NCBI GenBank assembly: GCA_028641055.1
Contig: CM054060.1
Span: forward strand, 206,360,445-206,424,444
Length of the DNA: 64,000 nt
Source: Alopecurus myosuroides
Lineage: Eukaryota; Streptophyta; Magnoliopsida; Poales; Poaceae
Reading direction: 5' to 3'
How positions within the stretch are numbered: the first letter of the stretch is position 1; the number at the start of each line of letters is the position of its first letter. The notes under the pieces were generated by a model. That model made no database searches and was not told where the DNA came from. It saw only the letters and a program-made list of their open reading frames with translations. Of this stretch, positions 56,426 to 64,000 are shown in pieces. The translations under genes and the position numbers were made by a program.

Positions 56426-57440
56426 TGTAGCCCATCGTATTCAACCAAGCATAACATCTATGCACAACAAGGTGAACTCACTCCTATCTCCGTATGTTTC
56501 CCGTGACTTGGTGAACGGTGCGCTACCTCATGAAATACCCCTCTACATGCATAGGTGGGATCGCACCATGGAGACCCAAGATGGTGCCCAGGATGCTCAA
56601 GAACATATCCAAGAAGGTGCACATGAAGCTAGGAAGGAAGTGGGTGAAGACGGCATCAAGATCGGAGCTCCGAGGAGGAAGAACGGAGGGAAAAGGGGGC
56701 TCCCGGCCTCACCCCCCGGCCAGGCCGGCCTCCCCTGGCCTCAGGCCGGCCAACCAACCGAGCAGGCCGGCCTCCCCCTTCCCCACCCCGGCCTTAGGCC
56801 GGCCTGCCCCTCTCCTCAGGCCGGGCACCAGCCCGAGGGCGCCGGCCTCCCACCCCGGCCTCAGGCCGGCCTCCCAGGCCGGGCCGGCCCTAGGCAGGAC
56901 GCCTGCCTCCCACCCCGGCCTCACAGGCTGGCCTCCCCAGTTTTGTGCGGAAATTCCCCGTTTTGGCACCGTTTCGCCCCACCTTTCCCCCTAGGCTATA
57001 TAAGGGACCCCGGTGGCTAGATCTAGGGTTTAGGGATGATTTGAGAACTTCGGGCTATGCCCTTGTATCCCTCTTGTAAGGTGACTCCTCTTACGAGGCT
57101 ACTCCTATGATGTGTATCTAGGACTGTATCAAGATCTCTCCAAGGAGCTACTCTTTCACCTTGTGATTCTAGTAGCGCTTGCCAACCTTCCCCTTGTGGC
57201 TTATGTTGGACCGGTGGACTGACCGGTGAGAGAAATCGGTTTCAATTAACGTGTTGTTGACTTGGGTGTTTGCGATCCCTCGTAGGCTTCACGAGTTATC
57301 TTCCCCTTTTTGTGTTTCCACGCGTTTGCCCTCGATTCCCCCTCTCATGTTCATCGTGTTCATCGCGTTCTTCGTGCGTTCTTCGTTCGTTCTTGTCGAT
57401 TCGTGAAGATCGGGCCAACTTAGAGGTCAACACCTCATCA
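56423..57440 (+). repeat. 3' LTR of the unrecognised element
   Basis: 1018 bp; about 20 substitutions from the 5' LTR by eye. It is 30 bp shorter, mainly because the GC array lacks one AGGCCGGCC...CCTAGGCC stretch present at about 50658-50685. Followed by CTGGG. Confidence 0.9.
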
Positions 57441-57445
57441 CTGGG
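57441..57445. other. Target-site duplication CTGGG, right copy
   Basis: Matches 50147-50151. Joining 50151 to 57446 restores the host sequence CCTGGGTGGCCATCC. Confidence 0.92.
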
Positions 57446-59372
57446 TGGCCATCCGCAAGTGACAACCTCAAGTGGAATAACCCTTAAACAAGGGCCCTGA
57501 GGAAACACTCAACATAACCCAATCACGTCCAAATTCCGCCCAGGTGTTTCATTGATTTGTTATACTTAGAATTTTTCCTCAACATCTAGTAAAACAATTT
57601 GTAATATTGCATAGCATCTACTAAGTTCTAAGGCTATCAAAATAACAAGGGTAAAAGGGATGGCTACACACTACTAGGATAATAGGATAACATAATATAA
57701 CTTAGTAAAATTTCCTATCATGCATACTACTCAAAAATCAACTATTGGATATAGAAAATAATGGGTAGTTGATGGTGTGTTACTTTCCTTGTTGAAGTTG
57801 GTGAATAAATCACACTCTCTTCACAAAAGATCGTTGGTCTCCGTACAATATATTCATTGAAAACACAATAGCAAAATAAACAAGCATCCTAGCCAACAAA
57901 CATACAAGGGAAGACAACATACAAAGCAACAGGCATATCGAAAGGGGTTTAACCAAGTTGGCTAGGACAAGGTCAAGGTTTGAGTTTTGAAAGATTCATT
58001 CTCTAATAGTTTCATACTTGTTAAGGAAGTTCTAGTGGTTTACTTCGGATGGACTAGGTTGAGTTTGTGGTAATCAAACTTTATTGAAAACATATTAATC
58101 TAAGAAGTTCCAAGAGTTCACCAAGGTGATCTAACTATCTCAACTAAAGTAACACATAACAATGTGTCACACTTAGTCATTTTAATCAAGACATTTGAAT
58201 GATCTAAGTTAGTCCTTCCATTTTGGGTTAAGGTGGGTCTAGGTTCAACTAACTTCATAACAATATAGATACTAAGATAAAGTCTTGGGATTTTCCATCT
58301 GGGCCAATGGTTGGACAAAAACAACTTGCTAGTTCTTCAGCTTGTATGGATTGCTCCAAGTCTTCACATGCTTGTCTTCTTGAAGATCATCTTCATGCTT
58401 CTATTGTAGTTTCCTCCTTGTTGTGGAGCCTCTCTTGGACTTGATGAATCTTCATGGTTTTCACTTCACTAGTTAGTTTAGGTATGGGATGGGAACAAAA
58501 TAAGGGTTGATCTTGATCACATGTGAATATACCACTAAGTCAAATAGAAAAGAAAGGAAATAAGAAGAAATATAGAAAGAGAAAGGAAGATGTTTTCTTC
58601 TTGATTTCTCATACACTTGTACTTCTTGAGTTGCTTCTAGTTGCTGTGGAGTCTAAGTCCTTCTTTCCATTTCTTCAATGATCTTCCTTGTAGCTCTTCA
58701 TGTTGCCACCGAGTTGAAAAGGAAGTTCCTTCCTATGCTTGTCTTGTTTTCTATTTTTGCTAACTTGATGAATTCTTGAAGCAAGAATGGAGGAGTGGAG
58801 GAGTAGATAGAAAACTATGGTACTAGTATTTAAGTTTCACCACTTGGTTATATATAAGGTTTACACATAATAGGGGCTTGGTCTTGGATCCAAAATAGCC
58901 ACCACAGCAAAGGTAAAAAGGATAGAAACAACTCTTAAGACATGGTAAAATTGATGAATCACTATGTTGGGTTTTTTGGTCCAAACACATGGTCATGGTC
59001 CAAGGGTGTCCAAAATGGTTAGGTACTGATGTCTCTGGTTCAAGGTTACCAAAATGAGCAATTTTGCAAAAGGAACTATATTGGAATTATTTATAGAATT
59101 AAATCTATGTCTAAAATACTCGAATAGACAACTTAATTCTAAAATCAAATTTAATTTGTTCAAAAATTATTTTGGGACAGAGGGTATGAAATTAAACATC
59201 CTAAGGTTTCCAAATATATTTTATTTGAAATTTTGGATTTGTAGAATTTGAATTATGCCAAAACTTATCAAACATGCATAATTAAATTTGAACTAATTTA
59301 AGTTCGTCAATTTTGAATTTCAACAGAGCTAAAATATTATACATGTTGTGCTGATTTCAAAAGGTCCAAGAT
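57446..59372 (-). other. Right piece of the interrupted - strand LTR
   Basis: 1.9 kb, AT-rich, no gene. On - it has a TATA box (CCTTATATATAACC, 58846-58859) followed by CTACTCCTCCACTCCTCCAT, like a transcription start region, and further right many AAATTTGAA/TTCAAATT runs as in U3 of long Tekay-type LTRs. The last five bases, AGATT, are the left target-site flank of Tat-3. Confidence 0.5.
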
Positions 59373-60246
59373 TGTCGGGGGGCTACCCCCGAGTAGGGGA
59401 AAGACTGGTGGCAAAACAATGTTCAAGTGTACGGGTTGCCGCGTAGGCGGCTACCCGGGTACCCTGTATCCGGTGGACGCTACTCGGTGATACGTATTGA
59501 AGGCCAAGAGAAGATATTAGTGAAGTTCCGGATTGACCGGGTAGAACTCAGGTTGCCCGAGTAGATGAGAAGCTATCCTACTCGGGCACAAAGTCAATTG
59601 AGCCGTTGTCAGAGATCCCGCGTATCCCGCAGCCGTACAGGCGTGCGGTTCAACTTACTAGGAACATGATTATCTGTGCTGAGACATGGGTACAGTGAGG
59701 GTAGGCGCTTGTCAAGTCCTGTCACTGACAAGGGGGACAAGACATGTCAGTGACCTACCCTAAGGGACTGACAGGGTGGACAAGACCTGTCAGGCGGGCG
59801 GCGCCGCGACTTTTCGGCATGGCGTCAGCGGGAACACGGAGGCGTGCATCGCTGTGGCAGTAGAGTTGTCACTTCGTGTAATTTTAATTGTTGTTTACTC
59901 GATGGCCACTAGTATATAAGGTGGCCAGCGCCCTCCTGCGCGAGGGACGTTGGCTCAGCGAGCATTTATTGCGATACTTAGCACTAGACAGAGAGAGAGC
60001 TAGAGCTTGGCTACTCGGCAGAGAGAGGAAATTGTATTGTGGCTACCCGGTTGAGCTATATACAGAGAGGTAGGCAGGAGTAGGGGTGTTACCTCCACAC
60101 GAGGGCCCCGAACCTGTGTAGATCTTGGTGTTTGAAGTGTATCTGAGCGCGTCTACGTGACGTGCGATCCCTCCCCGAATACCTACAGCGTCAATCGGCC
60201 CCAATCTTTAGCCACCCTATGGCATCTGTATTCTCATCACCACGAC
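59373..60246 (+). repeat. 5' LTR of Tat-3
   Basis: 874 bp from TGTCGGGGGGCTACCC to CACCACGACA. TATA box AGTATATAAG at 59911-59920. It contains a short internal repeat, GGACAAGACATGTCAGTGA (59732-59750) and GGACAAGACCTGTCAGGCG (59778-59796), and frequent CGAGTAG/CTACTCGG words that also form small inverted pairs. Confidence 0.88.
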
Positions 60247-60248
60247 AG

Positions 60249-60266
60249 TTGGCGCCCACCGTGGGG
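60249..60266 (+). promoter_or_regulatory. Primer-binding site of Tat-3
   Basis: TGGCGCCCACCGTGGGGC two bases after the LTR end; this form is common in Tat-lineage elements. I do not assign the tRNA. Confidence 0.85.
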
Positions 60267-60547
60267 CCAGCAGCGGCGCTGGCTGGGGTGCATATTCGGA
60301 CGGGACCGGTTTCTCCGTCGGGGGAGCGCGTGGTTTGTGGCATTGTCCAAAGATTCGGCTCCTTCGACTTCGTCAACAACAACGCCGGCGATTTCGGCGG
60401 TAGGCCCTTGCCTACAAGCGGTTCCGTGCTGTCTTTCGGCGCGCATTTGGTGTACGTCGCCACCACCGTCATCCGCGAGTACCCCGAGGTGGTGCTCGTC
60501 TCTGATGATCCCCCCGCAGTTCTCGCTGTCCGCGGGAAGCGGGCAGC
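60267..60547 (+). other. Tat-3 leader and frameshifted gag start
   Basis: A frame crossing the primer site (from 60222) is open to 60557 with FGSFDFVNNNAGDFGGRPLP; the main gag frame takes over near 60548. This may be the true N-terminal part of gag in a shifted frame, or just open leader; I cannot decide. Confidence 0.4.
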
Positions 60548-62137
60548 GTGGAGGTGATGATGACGGGCCCATTCATCGACTCCGGGAAGGGTGCGGCCAC
60601 AGCGGCTGAGGTCATCGAGGAGCCGGCTGCTTCCAGGGGCCACAAGCCCTACGAGATGCCCCGGAACATTCCGGGCTACGTGGATCCTTCTACATCAACG
60701 GTGATACCGGCTGCTCGTGCTGGTGTCGAGTATCTCGGCATGCCTATCTACACGGACACGGATCTGGCTGTGGTGAGGGCGCAGCTCGAGAAGCAGCGAC
60801 TCGCTTTGTTGCAGGAGGCCCAGGAGCTGGAGAAGATTAGGCTTGAGCTTAACTTGGATCAGAATGAGTACAATAGGGCACATGGTTTTACCCCTATTTC
60901 TAGAAATCCTAGCAAGATAGGGACTATTTGGCGTAACTTAGGCGCTGAGCTAGCTAGAGATGGTAGAACTGCTAGCAAGTCTGGCAGTCAAAACACACCT
61001 GGTAGGCCGAAATATAGTTCCCCTGCAAAGACACTTAGAGCTGCAGAGGCAGTTGCTGCTGAGTTGCCGAATCTCACTGGCGAGGCCCGTGTGAGGCAGC
61101 AGGAGCGGCTCAATGAGCTTGTTGTGGAAGCTGGCAGGCAGAATGAGGCTTTCCGGCAGGCCAACCCGGGGGGCGGTGCGTCCCATGTTATTCATTCGCA
61201 TGGGGCAAGATCCGTGGATCAGGCCTCATTGCCGCTTCCCGTGGGAGAGAGGGCCCAGAGTGTGAACTCTGTGAGGCACAAACAGATGCAGGTGTACGAC
61301 CCGGCTGTCGCCGGAAAATAGCACGCTGTAGTGCGGCAGCCCGGCCAAAAACACAACGCTGCAGGTATTGGCCATCCGGCTGCAAGAATTCATCAAGAGG
61401 GGCAAGGAGGTAACCGAGAAGGCCCATCTCGGCAGCATGTTGCTAACCCTGTCCAACATGTCGCTCAGCCAAATGTGGTTGCTGTTGTGGCCAACCCGGT
61501 TGCTCAGCCCAGACCTGTGCCTCAAGACCGTTACAACGAAGGGTACTCGGCCATGGAGCCTGCCGGGTACGCCGACCCAAGAGATCTCGCAACCCGGTTG
61601 GGGGGAAGGATGCTGGAACCTACTGATGCAAGGTACAAGTTGGACCGGCCCTACCGGTCCGAGAAGATAGAAGCGAAGGGCCCGCCAGGTCCAGGTTGTT
61701 TTGGTCCCAGGATCATGGGAGAGCCACCCGTGTCCAAGTTCCAGCTGGCTAGAGGGACCAAGACCAATGATGGAAGCACCAAGCCGAAAGACTGGCTGAA
61801 TGACTATGTGACTGCTGTGTATGTTGCGGGCGACAACAGGAGATGGGCTGTTCGGTATGTGCCGCAGATGCTGGAGGGCCCTGCCGGGATCTGGCTCAAT
61901 AATCTGCCGAAAGACAGCATCAACTGCTGGCTTGACTTCTCGGAAGATTTCATCAGCAACTTCACCAGCACCTACAAGAGGCCAAACCGGCCGCAGCAGC
62001 TCTCGGCGTGCAAGCAAAGAGAAGAGGAAACTGACCGGGAGTATCTTACTCGGTGGAGTACTCTGAGGAACACCTGCGAGGGTGTGAACGAGTCGTAGGC
62101 TATTGCGTGGTTTGCGCAGGGTTGCCGTCATGGCAGC
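60548..62137 (+). pseudogene. gag: Tat-3 gag, two in-frame stops
   Basis: One frame holds MEVMMTGPFIDSGKGAATAA, a coiled-coil-like stretch (AVVRAQLEKQRLALLQEAQE), a TAG at 61319-61321, a second long block (61331-62098) with the gag core (STKPKDWLNDYVTAVYVAGD, VRYVPQMLEGPAGIWLNNLP, SWLDFSEDF-like, FTSTYKRPNRPQQL, REYLTRWSTLRNTC), a TAG at 62096-62098, and continuation into FAQGCRHGSMLWQKL. This is the retrotransposon gag fold (nucleic-acid binding, particle formation). Both stops are TAG and single changes could account for them. Identity is firm. Confidence 0.88.
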
Positions 62138-63730
62138 ATGCTGTGGCAGAAACTGCAGAGGGAGATGCTGAGTACCCTTGCCGAGACAATCAAGATTGCT
62201 GATATGTATGCACTCGGTGATCCTACTCAGCCTCTGCTTGATTCCTTTGAGCCCAAGAGGAAGCACCATGATGGTTCTCGGCGCCATAACCGCCAGGATT
62301 TCCGCAACAAGAGAAGAGAAAACCGTCCGGATATCCTCTATAGGTCTGACCATGTAGCAGCTCTTACTCAGGATCAGGGTGCTGCCGGGAGCAGCCAAAG
62401 GCAAAAAACTGCTGGAGCCCAATACGGGCAAAACCAAAATCAGGGCCATAACTTCAAGAAGCAGTACAATGCTCCTCAGCAGCCCAGTACCTCCCAGGGA
62501 TCCAGAGATCCTGCCAGGTTCAACTTTGAGAACATGAAGGATGGACCATGTAGCTTCCATACTCGGCATCCGAGTAGGCCGGCCAATCATACTACCCGGC
62601 AGTGCAGCTGGTGGGACAGGATCAAGAGCGAGGCTTTCGGTCAGCTGCCTCCTCCACTCCTAGGCTCCAATGTGCAGCCTATCCGGGCAGCCGCTCCCAG
62701 GCCAGCCGAGAACCAGAGGAGGGAGAATGTGAACCAGGTAGCTCAGGGAGCCAACCGGAACAACAACAACTACTACAACCGCAACTTCAACAACAACAAC
62801 CGCCACAACAACTACTACACCCACAACAACAATCGCAACAACAACAATGCCAACCAGAACAACAACAATGATGGTGGTGCTAGGGACCGGAACCAGTACC
62901 AGGAGCACCACGAGAGCTACATGGTGTTCACCACTGAGCCGGATGACAAGCAGTTTCAGCGCAGGCGCGCGATGGAGGTAAACGCCGTGATGCCATCTGT
63001 GCCTCACTACATGGAGTGGTGCGACCAGGAGATAGTCTGGTCCAGAGCAGATCATCCCAAGATTATGCCCAACCCGGGTACATATGCTCTGGTAGTGGAC
63101 CTCACTTTCTTGGGGACCAACAAGAACGTGAAGTTCAGCAAGGTTTTGATCGACAACGGGAGCAACATCAACATCATGTACCGAGATACCATGGAAAAGC
63201 TCGGCCTTGCCGAGAACATGATGCTACCTAGTCGGACTACATTCCATGGCATTGTGCCGGGAGTATCTTGTGCTCCAATCGGCCGCATCTAGATGGATGT
63301 GCTTTTTGGCACCAGGGAGAACTGCCGCACCGAGTTCCTGCAGTTCAAGGTGCTTGATCTTCACAGCCCTTATCATGCTCTACTCGGCACGCCTTCTCTG
63401 ACCAAGTTCATGGCCTCTACTCATGCGGCCTACCTGAAGATGAAGATCCCTGGTCCCAATGGCATCATCACCATCTCGGGTGACTACAAGCGCTCCCTGG
63501 AGTGTGCATGTGCTGGATCTCGGATTGCCGAGTCTATGGTCATTGCTGCCGAGAAGAAGAAGATACATGAGGTTGTGGCCATGGCCCAAGCAGCACAAGT
63601 CGGCATGCCTGGCATGCCGAGTTCTCAGTATGGGGCTACCTTCCAGGCCTCCCAGGAGACGAAGAAAGTGCAGATTGACCCGGAGTTCCCGGAGCGTGTG
63701 GCCATCATTGGTGCCGGGTTGGAGGAGTAA
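62138..63730 (+). pseudogene. Tat-3 gag C-terminus and protease, with stops
   Basis: The same frame runs 62138-63292 (TAG at 63290-63292) and 63293-63730 (TAA, then a TAG at 63731-63733). First comes a basic, Gln-rich linker, then a Cys/His-containing segment (CSFHTRHPSRPANHTTRQC, a C-x2-H-like variant where a zinc knuckle would be). An Asn-rich run follows (about 62758-62872), then WSRADHPKIMPNPGTYALVV and the aspartic protease active site VLIDNGSNINIMY (about 63146-63184; D-N-G-S where D-G/S-G-S is usual), and finally HALLGTPSLTKFMA, the second protease motif. It would cut the polyprotein. Not functional as it stands. Confidence 0.85.
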
Positions 63731-63733
63731 TAG

Positions 63734-64000
63734 GAAAGCGAGCTCATCCACTTCCTCCGTGAGAATCGGGATGTCTTCGCATGGTCCAATCAGGACCTGC
63801 CGGGTGTCCCGAGGGAGTTGATTGAGCACTTGCTGCATGTGCGCCCTGATGCTAAGCCGGTTAAGCAGGCAATGCGCCGCTTTGCGGCTGAGAGAAGGAA
63901 AGCTATTGGTGACGAGAACACAAAGCTGCTGACAAGTGGATTTATCGTGGAGGTACTGCATTCGGATTGGTTGGCCAATCCGGTCATGGTGGAGAAGAAG
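63734..64000 (+). pseudogene. pol: Tat-3 reverse transcriptase start, cut by the window edge
   Basis: The same frame after two adjacent stops: LIHFLRENRDVFAWSNQDLP, EHLLHVRPDAKPVKQAMRRF, and then SDWLANPVMVEKK at the edge, the usual opening of Tat-lineage reverse transcriptase (compare WISNPVVVDKH in Tat-2). Catalytic parts are outside the window. Confidence 0.88.

Larger units (their letters stand above)
50152..57440 (+). mobile_element. Unrecognised full-length LTR element with a repeat-built reading frame
   Basis: 7289 bp: LTRs 50152-51199 and 56423-57440, a primer-site-like TGGTATCCAGATC, a purine tract AAGGGGGGAGA, and a perfect CTGGG duplication. Inside there is no reverse transcriptase, integrase, protease or zinc knuckle that I can find. 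Instead, one + frame spans 52436-56425 with only six stops and is built of His/Asp-rich and repeated segments. The LTRs differ at roughly 2 percent by eye plus one 30 bp array difference, so insertion is not ancient. Mobilisation must have been in trans. I do not recognise the family. Confidence 0.87.
45068..59372 (-). mobile_element. Probable long gypsy LTR on the - strand, split by three insertions
   Basis: Four pieces (57446-59372, 50102-50151, 48138-48511, 45068-45584; about 2.9 kb together) have no genes and look like one LTR read on - from right to left. The rightmost is AT-rich U3-like with a TATA box; the leftmost is TTTTCCGCTGTAATATTTTG-type U5-like sequence. Joining across the Helitron (after A 45584, before T 48138) and across the CTGGG element gives smooth sequence. 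The style fits Tekay-group or LARD LTRs, but neither LTR terminus nor a primer site is identified, so this is inference. Confidence 0.45.
59373..64000 (+). mobile_element. Tat-3: Tat-lineage gypsy element, 5' part, runs off the window
   Basis: 5' LTR, primer-binding site, gag, protease and the first residues of reverse transcriptase, all on +. The primer site TGGCGCCCACCGTGGGGC and the TGTCGGGG...CGACA LTR ends are typical of Tat-lineage elements in grasses. The long frame carries five stops but no frameshift from 60548 on. Any antisense accessory gene would lie to the right, outside the window. Confidence 0.88.

Noticed and set aside
60191..60643. - strand frames of 111-150 codons near the Tat-3 primer site
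   Set aside because: Opposite the GC-rich LTR-leader-gag junction, overlapping each other, with no motif.
61226..62590. 454-codon frame on the - strand of Tat-3
   Set aside because: It lies exactly opposite a clearly recognisable gag frame and has no motif; a shadow caused by codon bias.

Overview
The window looks like intergenic DNA from a large, repeat-rich grass genome (Pooideae, probably Triticeae or a close relative). The evidence is layer upon layer of nested LTR retrotransposons, including an Angela/BARE-type copia element, Athila-type elements whose LTRs begin TGATAC, Tat-lineage and chromovirus gypsy elements, and a non-autonomous element with 4.3 kb LTRs. I found no host gene, rRNA, tRNA or CRISPR array. 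Family assignments rest on motifs and termini read by eye, not on a database search.

Layout, left to right. (1) 1-6684 is the 3' part of a Tat-lineage gypsy element (Tat-1, + strand): an intact pol end, then an antisense five-exon gene with its own TATA box, then the 3' LTR. (2) Tat-1 sits in the reverse transcriptase of a chromovirus on the - strand (A; 6685-8446 and 17514 to about 20149). The two parts of A are separated by a 9.07 kb non-autonomous element (8447-17513, duplication CTCTT) that is almost entirely LTR. (3) 20150-30196 is a decayed Athila-type element with a truncated 5' LTR. (4) 30197 to about 30989 is the 3' end of another chromovirus (B, - strand). (5) About 30990-45067 is a second Tat-lineage element (Tat-2, - strand, 5' truncated, one RNase H segment inverted). 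It is split by a copia element (31443-39830, duplication CTCGT) and carries its own, different antisense gene with a B3-like region. (6) About 45068-59372 is probably one long LTR on the - strand, cut into pieces by a Helitron (45585-48137), an Athila-type solo LTR (48512-50101) and a complete, unrecognised LTR element (50152-57440, duplication CTGGG). (7) From 59373 to the window end is a third Tat-lineage element (Tat-3, + strand): 5' LTR, primer-binding site, gag, protease and the start of reverse transcriptase, with in-frame stops.

How the parts relate. Only Tat-1 shows intact coding capacity. The copia element, the 4.3 kb LTR element, the Helitron and the 50152-57440 element carry no intact transposition enzymes, so they must have been moved by proteins made elsewhere. 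The strongest candidates for something under-described are the intact spliced antisense gene of Tat-1, the different antisense gene in the same place in Tat-2, and the 50152-57440 element, whose interior is one long repeat-built reading frame of unknown function under LTRs carrying a GGCCGGCC array.
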